Assembly: GCA_033852175.1 (NCBI GenBank)
Contig: JAWSUY010000033.1
Coordinates: 1-64,000, forward strand
Reading direction: 5' to 3'
Source: Agarilytica sp033852175
GTDB lineage: Bacteria > Pseudomonadota > Gammaproteobacteria > Pseudomonadales > Cellvibrionaceae
Length of the DNA stretch: 64,000 nt
A program made the position numbers and the translations under genes. This document shows, in pieces, positions 1 to 8,911 of this stretch (position 1 is the stretch's first letter; the number at the start of each line of letters is the position of its first letter). The notes beneath the pieces were generated by a model. That model ran no database searches, had not been told where the DNA came from, and worked only from the letters and a program-made list of their open reading frames with translations.

Positions 1-757
1 GGGTTAAACCAAGCCAAACAGAAAACTCCCGACCACTGCTAAATTGCTCGCCGTATTTAATTGCGCTATATATGGGTGTTGCGTTAATAACACCAATTCC
101 TGGAATAGTTAAGAGTAATTGGCATGCAGGGGTTTGTTCGGCAATGCTTTGTAGTGTTGTGTAAACGGCATCAATGTGATCTGTATGACTATAATATTCG
201 TCCGCTATTTGATTGAGTTGGGTTTTAATCAGTGGGGATAAATCACTATTTGATGGTTGGCTGGCTTCTCGTAATAAAAGACAAAATGCCTTGTGTCCCA
301 GTGGCGCAATAATTCCGTACTCACTGAGCAATCCTCGAGTTTGATTGATGAGACCTGTACGGTGGGATACATGTCTTTCCCTGATACGGTGTAGGCATTG
401 TATATCTTGTTGTTCGATTGTCTTAACGGGAACTGCAATGATGTTAGGCCTGCGAGCCGCTTCGGAGATGGCAACAGCATCATTTCTGTCGCTCTTGTTG
501 CCTCGTACAAATGGTTTTACGTGTTGGGCTGGAAGTAACTTCACTGTATGGCCCATGGATTCGAATAGGCGAGCCCAGTAATGGCTGGAATAACACGCTT
601 CCATAGCGACTTCAGTTGGCGGCTGGTTAACCATAAACTCTGCCAGCTCTTTCCGTTTTTGTTGCTTATTGAAAACAATCTTTTGTTGTCGTGTTGTGCC
701 ACAAACTTGAAAAACATTCTTTGCCAAATCGATCGAAATTAAATTATGCTTAGCCAT
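1..757 (-). CDS. IS110-family transposase (recombinase), partial, runs off the left edge
   Basis: The frame opens with ATG at 757-755 and stays open to base 1, giving about 252 residues without a stop. The N-terminus reads MAKHNLISIDLAKNVFQV, the first part of the DEDD RuvC-like domain of IS110 transposases (the D of IDLAK is the first catalytic acidic residue). Further on are the AMEACYSSHYWAR and KSDRNDAVAI segments, which carry the next acidic residues. The last visible part, LLTIPGIGVINATPIYSAI, is the start of the C-terminal Transposase_20 domain. The catalytic serine region and the stop lie outside the window. IS110 recombinases excise and insert their element as a circle without terminal inverted repeats, guided by an element-encoded RNA. 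Whether this copy is intact cannot be judged here. Family assignment is firm; the subgroup (IS110 or IS1111) is open. Confidence 0.9.
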   Translation of the reverse strand, partial: MAKHNLISIDLAKNVFQVCGTTRQQKIVFNKQQKRKELAEFMVNQPPTEVAMEACYSSHYWARLFESMGHTVKLLPAQHVKPFVRGNKSDRNDAVAISEAARRPNIIAVPVKTIEQQDIQCLHRIRERHVSHRTGLINQTRGLLSEYGIIAPLGHKAFCLLLREASQPSNSDLSPLIKTQLNQIADEYYSHTDHIDAVYTTLQSIAEQTPACQLLLTIPGIGVINATPIYSAIKYGEQFSSGREFSVWLGLT

Positions 758-1010
758 GGTGGGCGCTCCTCTAATTGAACTGAAAAGTGTTGTAATGCAC
801 GGTCAGTTTGGCGCATTCTGACGCCGGTAGCACTGGGGAGCGTCCATCTCATCAGGCATCGTTGCTCATCGATCAAAAAGCAACAGCACGACCGTCGATG
901 GACGAGTCCAGCTGAGCCCACCGGTGCCTTGGATTCAATTGCGCGGGTATTGGTTAAGCCATATAGGGTTTCTGGTAGATGTAGAATTAACTGTCGAAGC
1001 GACAAAGGAT
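758..1010 (-). ncRNA. Candidate IS110 bridge RNA region upstream of the recombinase
   Basis: This non-coding stretch lies directly upstream of the recombinase start, where IS110-group elements encode their bridge RNA. The sequence has nested pairing. An 8-bp outer stem (841-848 CGTCCATC with 897-904 GATGGACG) encloses 12-nt strands on each side (849-860 and 885-896) and then a 6-bp inner stem (861-866 GTTGCT with 879-884 AGCAAC) with a 12-nt loop. This is a stem, internal loop, stem shape like the guide loops of bridge RNAs. A separate small hairpin (810-813 GGCG with 822-825 CGCC) lies nearer the gene. The element boundary and the RNA ends cannot be fixed. Short ORFs crossing this stretch on either strand look spurious. 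The assignment is inference from position and fold. Confidence 0.4.
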
Positions 1011-1175
1011 GGTATAACGCTGAGGCCTCAGCATGGGCAATATGTACGGCGCTTAATAAAATTCACCTATGAGAGTTTATTGAGGGTTTTTAGCGGTGGC
1101 GTGTTTCAACCTATAGTACCGGTATTCTGATGGCCGTTTGGTGCAAGTCTCAAAATTAACTAAGGAGAGTAATGT

Positions 1176-1505
1176 ATGATCATTTTTTGGAGAGGGCTGG
1201 GAATTTTAGTCCCAATAATTGTAATAGCTGTGTTCATTGGTTTACCTATGGGCGTAACTTCTATTCTGGGCAGTAGTCCTTTGTCTGGTAGTGAGATGAT
1301 ACTGGTATCGACAGGTGTTTCAGCGGCTTTGATTGTATTGCTGGGTTATTGGATGAATTACAAAACTCGGGTTGTCGAAACAGATAGCCATACAGGGAAG
1401 GTGTTTAAATCTCCATCGCACACGTTTTTCTTTATTCCTATTGAGTATTGGGCGGTGATTCTTGTTTTGTTGGTTGCTGCGTTAGAGTATGCCTCTACAA
1501 AATAA
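1176..1505 (+). CDS. Small membrane protein of unknown function
   Basis: This is a 109-residue protein with three predicted membrane segments: about residues 7-30, 42-61 and 89-106. A short hydrophilic stretch (around YKTRVVETDSHTGKVFKSPSH) separates the second and third helices. A good ribosome site (AAGGAG at 1162-1167) sits nine bases before the ATG, which supports real translation. I do not recognise the family. It stands alone between the IS110 leader and a strong bidirectional terminator, so it is probably monocistronic. No catalytic motif is visible. Confidence 0.7.
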   Translation: MIIFWRGLGILVPIIVIAVFIGLPMGVTSILGSSPLSGSEMILVSTGVSAALIVLLGYWMNYKTRVVETDSHTGKVFKSPSHTFFFIPIEYWAVILVLLVAALEYASTK

Positions 1506-1613
1506 TTTTTTGGGTTTTCCTTGCTCGAAAAAACTAATGCCTTGCTAGGGTTTTGAATAAATAAATTTAATCAAGCAATCAGCGAGTCTAGATATTATAA
1601 ATGCATATTCATA

Positions 1614-1644
1614 AAAACGCCTTGATTACCAATCAGGGCGTTTT
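1614..1644. terminator. Strong bidirectional intrinsic terminator
   Basis: A 14-bp stem with one G-U pair (AAAACGCCTTGATT, loop ACC, AATCAGGGCGTTTT) is flanked by A and T runs on both sides. It lies between the convergent genes ending at 1505 (+) and 1686 (-) and can serve both. Confidence 0.85.
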
Positions 1645-1685
1645 ACTTTTCAATCATGAGAAATTCGGAATATTTACTACTCCCT

Positions 1686-2801
1686 TTATCCAAGTTTCAA
1701 TGGGTTTTCTTCCCAAGGCGCTTTAAAAAACTCTTCAATAAACGATGCGACAATCGCCGTGTGATCTGAATATTTCCAATTTGGATTGTTATCCTTTTCA
1801 ATCAGTAAGGCACGAATCCCTTCTGAAAACTCACTAAACCGTACGATATTAGTTGATAACAACATTTCAGAATGAAAAACGTCGGAAAGAGTTTTCCCTT
1901 TTGAACGCGTTAGCTGTTGGTCAATAATCAGAGCGCTTAACGGTGAGCCGTTTCTAAGTGAGTTCTGAGCTTTGAGTAGCCATCGATCCTCGGTGGTATA
2001 AGCCAAAAAGTTTTCGATAACCGAATGAATGTTAGGTTCTGAGAAAACCCCCTGAATGCAGTCGGCATGTTGGTCTAGGTTACTCTGCATACCCAGAGGC
2101 TTAGACTGTTTGCTTAGCGCGTTTAAAATTTCATTAACCGAAGCGGTATTGTCTTCTCTGTTAACTGACCAATTTACGCTAACTAATTGCGATAGGAGTG
2201 CGTCGAATTTGTTTCTCTCGATGTAGTCCGTGCCGAGTTCCGATGATAAGCAATCTTTCGCGTTCAGCATGGCTCCTGTCAGCCCCAAAAAACGACCTAT
2301 GGGTTCAGGCAATTGGTTTAAAAAGTAACTGGCCCCCACATCCGGGTAAAGACCTATGGTAATTTCAGGCATTGCAATTCGGGATGTTTCGGTAACGATA
2401 CGGAACTCGCCGCCCATAAAAATCCCCAGCCCTCCGCCCATCACAATTCCGTCGCCCCACACAATGACGGGTTTATTGTAGGTGTGCAGGCTATGGTCCA
2501 TTTTATATTCACTGGCAAAAAACGCTTCGGTGTATTCGCAAGGACCACCGGGGGGGTTCTGCATGTCGTGGTACATGGCCTGAATATCACCGCCAGCGCA
2601 AAATGCTTTTTCCCCTGCACCATCTATGAGTACGCATTGGATGTTATCGTCTGCGCCCCATTTGTCGAGTGTCTCTTGAATAGCATTTGCCATTTCGAGA
2701 GAAAGGGCGTTTAACGCTTTAGGATTGTTCAGGGTGATGCGGCCAATCGCGTGGTTGTTTTGGCCGGGGATGATTTGGATTTCAATTTTTTCGCTTGGCA
2801 T
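1686..2801 (-). CDS. 3-hydroxyisobutyryl-CoA hydrolase (enoyl-CoA hydratase/isomerase family)
   Basis: This 371-residue protein has the crotonase fold of the ECH_2 type. The N-terminal LNNPKALNALSLEMA and the oxyanion-hole segment FCAGGDIQAMY are present. VIVWGDGIVMGGGLGIFMGG and MPEITIGLYPDVGASYFL are diagnostic of 3-hydroxyisobutyryl-CoA hydrolases, and the Glu of MPEITIG is the expected catalytic acid. The length (about 350-390 in the family) and the extra C-terminal domain also fit. The enzyme releases 3-hydroxyisobutyrate from its CoA ester in valine breakdown in the cytoplasm. No other valine-degradation gene is adjacent, so the gene appears isolated. A related acyl-CoA hydratase/hydrolase specificity cannot be excluded. 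Confidence 0.85.
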   Translation of the reverse strand: MPSEKIEIQIIPGQNNHAIGRITLNNPKALNALSLEMANAIQETLDKWGADDNIQCVLIDGAGEKAFCAGGDIQAMYHDMQNPPGGPCEYTEAFFASEYKMDHSLHTYNKPVIVWGDGIVMGGGLGIFMGGEFRIVTETSRIAMPEITIGLYPDVGASYFLNQLPEPIGRFLGLTGAMLNAKDCLSSELGTDYIERNKFDALLSQLVSVNWSVNREDNTASVNEILNALSKQSKPLGMQSNLDQHADCIQGVFSEPNIHSVIENFLAYTTEDRWLLKAQNSLRNGSPLSALIIDQQLTRSKGKTLSDVFHSEMLLSTNIVRFSEFSEGIRALLIEKDNNPNWKYSDHTAIVASFIEEFFKAPWEENPLKLG

Positions 2802-2935
2802 TGTGAATCTCTATTTGTGTCGGCGTAACGCGCGGAGGTTTTATTTGTATGGACCTAGCGGATGTCTTTTTAGATAGTGCCTGTTTAGACTGTATCTTTT
2901 TATATCGTTTTTTAGATGGCTTTTTTGAATAATCG

Positions 2936-3727
2936 CTACGGCATAATTCGTGTTCTGGATTGATAAGCTTTTAATAAAAAGAAAAGGCCTATGGCTGCCG
3001 CGACATGTTTCAAACTGTGGCCACTGATTTGGCTCAGTGCGTCGAAAACAGCTTTGTCAAAATACTCTAAACCTTTTGCCAGCATATAGCCGCACATTAA
3101 CAGCCAGTATCCTTTTGTTTGTGTAAATGTCGGTTTAAATAGAATCATTATGAGTGGAATGATGACCAGGGGTAAAAACTGGACCAAGGCATAGGGTCTA
3201 AGGTCGCCGTTGCCATTGTTTTCTGTCATTCGCCAATACAATACGGAGAGAAGGCCCACAGCGATTAATGGCCAAAGTAATAGCTTGCCAAGTGGTACTG
3301 AGATGTACTCCGCGATAATAATCGAGAAGAGGGCCATAAATGCAATGGTCATCGGAACCCTATCCCACACGAGAGAATGATTACTGGGCACGATGTGATA
3401 ATAACCGGAGCCGAAAGCGACGAGAGACGCGCCGAAAAAAAGCATGATGTAGGAGGTTTTGAGCGGGCTAACTATTTGTATGCTGGGAGAGCTATCGGTA
3501 TCGCGGTGGCGATATAGGCTGAATAAGCCCAGTATGCCGACCACCAGAAAGGGAAGGTTAGACAGTACATTCCAAAAGTTTGGCAGATTAAAGATAGTGC
3601 GCTGGTCTTCAAAAAGATGGTAGGCCGGGTCTTGAGGAATCGGTGGAAGGAAAAATACCCCGATCAATGCCGCAAGTGATAGCAGTGGGATGCTGACTTT
3701 ACCGATGAACTGTTTGTTTATTGTCAT
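2936..3727 (-). CDS. Ceramidase-like integral membrane protein (CREST superfamily)
   Basis: This 263-residue protein has about seven transmembrane segments. It shows the scattered motifs of alkaline ceramidase/CREST hydrolases: NFWNVLSNLPF in the first loop, GSGYYHIVPSNHSLVWDRVPM with the conserved His and Asp, and the C-terminal GHSLKHVAAA with two His residues. In characterised relatives these His/Asp residues bind a metal and hydrolyse amide bonds in the membrane. The bacterial substrate is unknown, so ceramidase activity is inference. The ATG is followed directly by a TINKQ segment and a hydrophobic helix. The gene is followed about 134 bp downstream by the 3-hydroxyisobutyryl-CoA hydrolase gene on the same strand, with no obvious functional link. 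Confidence 0.75.
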   Translation of the reverse strand: MTINKQFIGKVSIPLLSLAALIGVFFLPPIPQDPAYHLFEDQRTIFNLPNFWNVLSNLPFLVVGILGLFSLYRHRDTDSSPSIQIVSPLKTSYIMLFFGASLVAFGSGYYHIVPSNHSLVWDRVPMTIAFMALFSIIIAEYISVPLGKLLLWPLIAVGLLSVLYWRMTENNGNGDLRPYALVQFLPLVIIPLIMILFKPTFTQTKGYWLLMCGYMLAKGLEYFDKAVFDALSQISGHSLKHVAAAIGLFFLLKAYQSRTRIMP

Positions 3728-4257
3728 GTCGTGGCTGTCATTTGTTATGGGTTTGTTTGTGAGAATTACAGCGGCGCTGGGTTAATCATAACGGTTGCCC
3801 TATGAGATTGTCACTGCCTAGCATTGGGGCCGTCTGGCGGTCTGTTGCAGAACCAATGTACAGGCTTCTGTGCTGATATCTACCTTGAGACGTGTATCGA
3901 AACCGACAGAGAGCGGAGGGGGCAGATAGGCAGGTAGGTAGAGGAGGGGAGCATAAACATTCTTCGCAGCCTGCTTGGTGAGTTCAGGATGCTGTTGGGA
4001 TGTAGATTATCCCTAACGACTGGTGTTTTGACGGCTAAAGCGACATTTTGGATTATGCGACAGCTTTACTTGAACCCTGCTCCGCTGCTCCCATTCTCAG
4101 TGCTTTTATAAGCTATGCTTTGTCTAATGGAGCGTTGATTTATACGTGAAATCATAGGCTTTGAGGTTGTTTTGCTACCCATGTATTCTCCTAAATATGA
4201 TCAGTTTGTTGGCCGGGTTATTTGTTGCCAAAACCGGCAATTGTCGATTGCCGCCTG
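3728..4257. other. Intergenic region, no gene seen
   Basis: About 530 bp between the divergent ceramidase-like gene and the sensor kinase gene. It contains a purine-rich stretch (3910-3950) and no convincing ORF, RNA gene or terminator. The promoters of both neighbours should lie here, but none stands out. Confidence 0.5.
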
Positions 4258-6009
4258 ATGAATTTCTTACACCGCTTGAAAGTGAGAGCTCTGAACCTTT
4301 CTATCGCAAAGAAACTGGTTATTTTTCTGGTTTTCCTGATCACGCTATCGGTTTTGGGTAGTAGCTATTACAGCTATCAGAGCCAGCTGTCGAATATTGA
4401 TAAAACATTGGGGTTGAACCTTGAACATATGGCAAGGGCTGGCGTGCATCTTATTCCTCGCGAAGAGCATGGTCTTATCATTGATGCCTATTTGAATGAG
4501 GAGGAGGGAATTGACGAAGCCGCGCATTTTAAAACCGTTCAAAACTCTTTGCGGTTGATTAAAAAGGAGAATGAGTTAAGTACAGATGTGTATACGGTTA
4601 TTAGTTTGGCTCATAGTCCCGACTACATGATTTTTATGGCGATGAGTAACGACGAGACCTATGTCGGAAATGCAATGGCTCTGCATCCTTTGGTAGCGCA
4701 AGTATTTGCAAGTGGTCAGTCGGCGCACAGTCATTTATACGAAGACGCAGAGGGTGCTTGGGTTTCAGGTTTTGCGGCAATAAAAGACACTGACGGAAAT
4801 GTGGATGCGGTGTTGGAGCTGGATTACCGAGCAGATGAAGAAGTTGCTGAAGCCCAACGATTTCTCTTTCAGCGGATATTTATAGCGCCGGTTATCGCGA
4901 CGACTATTTCATTGCTTATTGCTTTCCTTTTTGGTTCCCATTTAACACGGCCCTTACGTCGCTTAGCGTCAGCAGCGGAGAAGGTCAGTTCTGGCATTTA
5001 TGATTTTGATATTCGGGAGAAAGTAGGGAAAGATGAAGTGGGTATTCTGGTTGATTCCTTTCGGCATATGGTGGATCAGTTAGAGTTCGATCGGAAGATG
5101 ATCTCGGACTATACCGACAACTTAGAGGAAATGGTCAATGACCGCACGCAAAAATTACAAGACAGTAAGGACAAAATTGAATTCGCCCACAATGAACTTA
5201 AACTAAAGCAGCGGCAATTGGTGCAGTCAGAAAAAATGGCGTCTTTGGGGGTTATTGCTGCGGGAGTGGCTCATGAGATCAATAACCCTGTTGCGTATAT
5301 TCTTAGTAACCTAAATGTCTTGCGGGACTATTTTAACATTTACCGTCAATTGAATATTTTACATGAGCAGTTGATGAACGCCGCAATCGAAAATGATGTT
5401 AAAGGGATGATTCGGTTGGAACAGGAAATATCAGAATTTTGTGAGCGAGAGCAAGTGCGTGAAATTACTATGGACTTGGAAAGTGCAATTAATGACAGTA
5501 TGGACGGTGCTAACCGGGTTAAAGATATTGTCTTAAACTTAAAAGCGTTTTCTAGAGTGGATCAGCCAGACAAGTCGATGGCCAATATTAATGAATGTTT
5601 GCAGTCAACGGTTAAGGTGGTGTGGAATGAGGTTAAATATCATTGCACGCTAAAAGAAGAGTATGGGGAGATCCCTGATATTGAATGCTTTCCTGGGGAA
5701 TTGAATCAAGTCTTTCTTAATATTATTGTAAACGCGAGCCAAGCGATTTCCGGTAAGGGAGATATTTTACTGAAAACAAGCACTGACGGAGAAAATATTT
5801 ATATCGCAATATCTGATTCGGGGCAAGGAATGCCGGAGGAGGAGATCGATAAGTTGTTTGATCCTTTTTTTACCACCAAAGATGTTGGGCAGGGAACGGG
5901 GTTGGGGCTATCAGTGTCCTACGATATTATTCAAAAGCATAATGGTCAAATTTCAGTCGAAAGTGAGTTGGGGATTGGAACGACTTTTACCGTCTGTCTG
6001 CCAGTTTAA
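4258..6009 (+). CDS. Membrane sensor histidine kinase with HAMP domain
   Basis: Counting from the ATG at 4258 (583 aa), there is a first membrane helix (about residues 18-38) and a periplasmic sensor region of about 170 residues. A second helix (about 207-227) follows, then a HAMP domain (LTRPLRRLASAAEKVSSG) and a coiled coil. The HisKA box AAGVAHEINNPVAYI has the phospho-accepting His at about 339. The ATPase domain has the N box (NQVFLNIIVNASQAI), G1 (DSGQGMPEEE) and G2 (GTGLGLSVSYD). The HEINNP form and long insert resemble the HisKA subfamily of DctB/NtrB-like kinases. A TTG at 4222 would add 12 residues; the ATG precedes a typical short cationic N-terminus. No response regulator is adjacent, so this is an orphan kinase. 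The signal is unknown. Confidence 0.9.
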   Translation: MNFLHRLKVRALNLSIAKKLVIFLVFLITLSVLGSSYYSYQSQLSNIDKTLGLNLEHMARAGVHLIPREEHGLIIDAYLNEEEGIDEAAHFKTVQNSLRLIKKENELSTDVYTVISLAHSPDYMIFMAMSNDETYVGNAMALHPLVAQVFASGQSAHSHLYEDAEGAWVSGFAAIKDTDGNVDAVLELDYRADEEVAEAQRFLFQRIFIAPVIATTISLLIAFLFGSHLTRPLRRLASAAEKVSSGIYDFDIREKVGKDEVGILVDSFRHMVDQLEFDRKMISDYTDNLEEMVNDRTQKLQDSKDKIEFAHNELKLKQRQLVQSEKMASLGVIAAGVAHEINNPVAYILSNLNVLRDYFNIYRQLNILHEQLMNAAIENDVKGMIRLEQEISEFCEREQVREITMDLESAINDSMDGANRVKDIVLNLKAFSRVDQPDKSMANINECLQSTVKVVWNEVKYHCTLKEEYGEIPDIECFPGELNQVFLNIIVNASQAISGKGDILLKTSTDGENIYIAISDSGQGMPEEEIDKLFDPFFTTKDVGQGTGLGLSVSYDIIQKHNGQISVESELGIGTTFTVCLPV

Positions 6010-6010
6010 A

Positions 6011-6235
6011 TTAGAGCGTTTTGCTCAACTCGTTATACATCATTAGAGCGCCGCCAATAAGCGGAATGACGGTATAGGCGATGATGTGAATTGCCATCCC
6101 TTTTTTGCGTCCCCAATATAGCTTCATGGGTTCTAACTTGTCGAAATGTTTAGGGAAAAACTGTCTAGCGATAAGTGTATAAACCGAAAAAGCTACAAGT
6201 GTTGCACCTATCATGCAGTCAAAGGTGATACTCAT
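6011..6235 (-). CDS. Small two-helix membrane protein of unknown function
   Basis: This 74-residue protein has two hydrophobic helices (about 4-24 and 47-67) joined by a basic loop containing FFPKHFDKLEPMKLYWGRKKG. The AAAGAAT just before the ATG is a modest ribosome site. It is convergent with the sensor kinase gene, with a single base between the two stops. The family is not recognised. Size and topology suggest a small inner-membrane protein. Confidence 0.6.
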   Translation of the reverse strand: MSITFDCMIGATLVAFSVYTLIARQFFPKHFDKLEPMKLYWGRKKGMAIHIIAYTVIPLIGGALMMYNELSKTL

Positions 6236-6458
6236 ATTCTTTGTCTATCTCTTAGCGTGTTAAGTAATTGTGGTGGCGTCTAAATCCTGGTTGTGCGGAT
6301 TTATACACGTTATCTTGTGTTTTCCTGGGCATTATACAAATTTAACAAAATAGGTCTATCTAAGTTTCTATTTTATTTTGTAGATTAAAAAATGTTCTGT
6401 TTGGGAAAGGTTTTTACTCATACGGCGCAAGCTTATGTATGGTCGGCTAGATGGTGAC

Positions 6459-7178
6459 TTACTGTGCTTTAACCGGAGATACAAAATACCAAACTAACGA
6501 TAGGAGAAATATAATGAGTGATGAAACCATAGATGTTCTCCAGCCACTGTTATAGGGCTGTAAAATTTGAACATCTTTGACGTAGATGGTTTCACAGGCG
6601 TGGTTGCCGGTGTCTTTTCGGGTGGTGCTGGTATTGCGTGACCCGCCTTGGTTGTTGCTGTAATTGGATAGCCAGCCTTGAATTTTTATTTGGTCTCCAA
6701 TCTTAATGTCTTGCAGTTTATCTCGTATGAAACGCTCATTGCTGAGTAGGTGATTGTTGGATATTTGAAACATGTCAAAGCTGTTCCAGGCCTGGGTATC
6801 GTTTGTCTTTACATTGCATGTAAATTGTCCGTTCCAGAAGTCGAGCTTGTGTAATTCTGCGGTGAGCACATTTTGTCCCCATACGACACAAACGTCAGCA
6901 ATGTTTAAGTGGTCATTCCACAACTTATGCAAACCGAATTTACTGTTGTGGTGGCGGTAAGATACAACCAGTCCGTAAAGCTCATATTCGTATTGGGGTT
7001 GGATTTGGTAGCTGATATTGTCGACGGTGATAGAAAATTCGGGTTCATTGGTTTGTATTTGTATGGGCTCCGGTCCTAGGGCTTTGAGTGCGTCTATATC
7101 TTCGGCAAGATTATCGCGATTCCAAAAGCTGATGAGCAAGATGATAAAGCTAATGGGCAGTATAATTTTTGAAATCAC
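6459..7178 (-). CDS. Hypothetical membrane-anchored protein with N- and C-terminal helices
   Basis: This 239-residue protein starts with GTG at 7178. An N-terminal hydrophobic helix (residues 2-20) and a C-terminal helix (about 214-232) bracket a 190-residue soluble domain containing YEYELYGLVVSYRHH, WNDHLNIADVCVVWG and KIGDQIKIQGWLSNY. The last segment resembles an OB-type strand pair. The domain would face the periplasm if both helices span the membrane. Similar proteins of unknown function occur in gammaproteobacteria. The VOC-family gene lies just upstream on the same strand with a 34-base gap, so the two may be cotranscribed. Confidence 0.65.
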   Translation of the reverse strand: MISKIILPISFIILLISFWNRDNLAEDIDALKALGPEPIQIQTNEPEFSITVDNISYQIQPQYEYELYGLVVSYRHHNSKFGLHKLWNDHLNIADVCVVWGQNVLTAELHKLDFWNGQFTCNVKTNDTQAWNSFDMFQISNNHLLSNERFIRDKLQDIKIGDQIKIQGWLSNYSNNQGGSRNTSTTRKDTGNHACETIYVKDVQILQPYNSGWRTSMVSSLIIFLLSLVWYFVSPVKAQ

Positions 7179-7212
7179 AGATTTGTTCTCATCGCGTTAT
7201 GCTTCGTTAGGC

Positions 7213-7602
7213 CTATTGTTCAATATAGTTGGAAATTTCGATTAGGTTCTCATCAGGATCTCGAAAATAAAGAGAAACAATCGGGCCTTTAGCGCCCGTA
7301 CGATTTACCGGGCCTTCAATGATATTGATGCCGAGTGCTTTCAGTGTTTCTGTGGCTTTAGCGATAGGGGTGTCGATAATAAAGCAGAGGTCGGCACTTC
7401 CGCATTGGACATTACCTGCTTTAGGTTCAAACTCATGACCTAATTGATGTAAGTTTATTTTTTGTTGGCCAAATGCGAGTGCTACGCGATTGTCTCCAAA
7501 AACGATCTTTTCCATCCCCATAACCTTTGTATAAAAGTTGATCGTGTTTGGGATGTCTTTAACGGTTAGGACAATATGGTCAATACGGCTAACGCTTATC
7601 AT
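7213..7602 (-). CDS. VOC-family (glyoxalase/dioxygenase fold) protein
   Basis: This 129-residue protein has the two beta-alpha-beta-beta-beta units of the vicinal oxygen chelate fold. The first is RIDHIVLTVKDIPNTINFYTK; the second ends in FRDPDENLIEISNYI. The usual metal ligands are visible: the His of DHIVL, the His near KINLHQLGHEF, and the Glu of LIEISNY. It resembles the glyoxalase-like proteins often called virulence protein-like VOC enzymes. The substrate cannot be read from sequence. It lies 34 bp upstream of the membrane protein gene at 6459-7178. Confidence 0.85.
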   Translation of the reverse strand: MISVSRIDHIVLTVKDIPNTINFYTKVMGMEKIVFGDNRVALAFGQQKINLHQLGHEFEPKAGNVQCGSADLCFIIDTPIAKATETLKALGINIIEGPVNRTGAKGPIVSLYFRDPDENLIEISNYIEQ

Positions 7603-7829
7603 GAGCTTCCTTTAACTGTGATATTTCGATGGGTAATTGTAATCGACAAAGCGACGTTCCAAGCGAATGGCCTTCATAAAGGGAATCAACCGGCATGTTC
7701 TTTTAGTGTCCAAAGGACAGCATTTTTAATAATGATGGCCTTTCATGGTAGTTGGCGGTTTTTAAAAACCGCAATACGTTAATGCCACTGATCGAAAATC
7801 TTGAATAATTCACATTGGCGGTAACCGCC

Positions 7830-7867
7830 CGTAACCAGTTCCCCGTTTTCCGTAACCAGTTCCCCGT
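7830..7867. repeat. Two 17-bp direct repeats in a C-rich intergenic stretch
   Basis: CGTAACCAGTTCCCCGT occurs at 7830-7846 and again at 7851-7867, in a stretch of GTAAC and CCCGT words. The words match, in reverse complement, those of the larger heptamer array at 25674-25856. Confidence 0.7.
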
Positions 7868-7897
7868 AACCCGCCCCTATTTCCCTTCCCGAATAAT

Positions 7898-8605
7898 TTA
7901 TCGCTCAAACTTTCCGTTTTTCAAGAAATTCAAAACTTGTTGTATGACATTTTTATTTGCCATCATAAATGTGTGCGTTACCGGGAGTGTGAGGTGATCA
8001 TCCATTCCATCGATTTTGGTGCGCTCAACGGAGACTTTTCCGTCATCTTTACCGGGAATTAGTCGGGATAGAATTAAATTAACACTGCGATTTCCCGCGA
8101 TAATACCGACATTAAAATTAACCGCGCCGAGACTGTTGGGAATGCTCGTTTTAGCTGTACCTAACTGCAAACCGGCTTTGCCATTTAGGAAGGAAAACCC
8201 CGGTGCGTTGTGAAGTTTGTCGATAACTTCACTTCCTTGGTTGGGGGGGCCGAGCATAACCGTGTGTTTCAAATTGGGGATGGTGGCTTGGCTGAGGTAT
8301 TGTCGCAATAATATCCCCCCCAGTGAGTGGGTAACAAAATGAACAGGCTGAGACGCCTCACATTTTTCGAGCGCGGGCGCAATGGCCGTTTTAGAGAGAA
8401 ATTCTATCGTGTGTTGACGAGAATCATAATCAACGTTTTCGACTTGATAGCCTTCTTTTTTCAAACTGTTTTCAAGGGAGGACATTGAGCTACTTGATCG
8501 TGCGAGACCGTGGAGTAAAACGACGCATTCAGCATGGCTAAAGGAGGATGAAAAGCAAGATGAAAAACAAGTGAGTACGAGGGCCAGTGTGCGTGGGAGT
8601 TTCAT
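7898..8605 (-). CDS. Secreted lipase-like alpha/beta hydrolase
   Basis: Counting from the ATG at 8605 (235 aa), a signal peptide (MKLPRTLALVLTCFSS, cleavage probably after SFSHA) precedes an alpha/beta hydrolase domain. CVVLLHGLARSS is the oxyanion-hole HG motif. VHFVTHSLGGILLRQYL carries the nucleophile Ser in the form HSLGG. A Gly-rich stretch (LGPPNQGSEV) typical of triacylglycerol lipases follows. The Asp is probably in PGKDDGKVSVE or DGMDDH, and the His in LPVTHTFMM. An upstream TTG at 8617 would add four residues, but the ATG directly precedes the signal peptide. The protein probably acts in the periplasm or outside the cell on esters. It appears monocistronic. Confidence 0.85.
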   Translation of the reverse strand: MKLPRTLALVLTCFSSCFSSSFSHAECVVLLHGLARSSSSMSSLENSLKKEGYQVENVDYDSRQHTIEFLSKTAIAPALEKCEASQPVHFVTHSLGGILLRQYLSQATIPNLKHTVMLGPPNQGSEVIDKLHNAPGFSFLNGKAGLQLGTAKTSIPNSLGAVNFNVGIIAGNRSVNLILSRLIPGKDDGKVSVERTKIDGMDDHLTLPVTHTFMMANKNVIQQVLNFLKNGKFER

Positions 8606-8911
8606 AATTTCTTTCAAAGTTAAATCGTTGTGAGTGCTTTACGCAGTGCAGAAGGGAGTATACGTGACTTTGACGTCTAGGTTTTTAGATATTCAGCGTT
8701 TCGGGAGCTGCTGAATCCCCTTGCTTGTGAAGACTGAGGTGTTTGATGACCTATGGCGGATGTAGTGGCAGGTGTGAGAGGCATGGTGAGTGACGTGGAG
8801 ATATATGTGGATACAGACGTGAGACATATATGAATAGAGAAGCATGAATGAGCCGAGAGAGCATGAACTTATCTGGCGGTAACGAACATAGAACCAGAAG
8901 GGTTAACTATA
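8606..8911. other. Intergenic region, nothing recognised
   Basis: About 305 bp between the GntP permease gene and the lipase-like gene. It is rich in GA and GTG words with no ORF, clear terminator or repeat family. Confidence 0.4.

Noticed and set aside
739..1005. Minus-strand 88-codon ORF across the IS110 leader
   Set aside because: It overlaps the recombinase start and the pairing segments and its amino-acid pattern has no family signal; the region is better explained as non-coding RNA.
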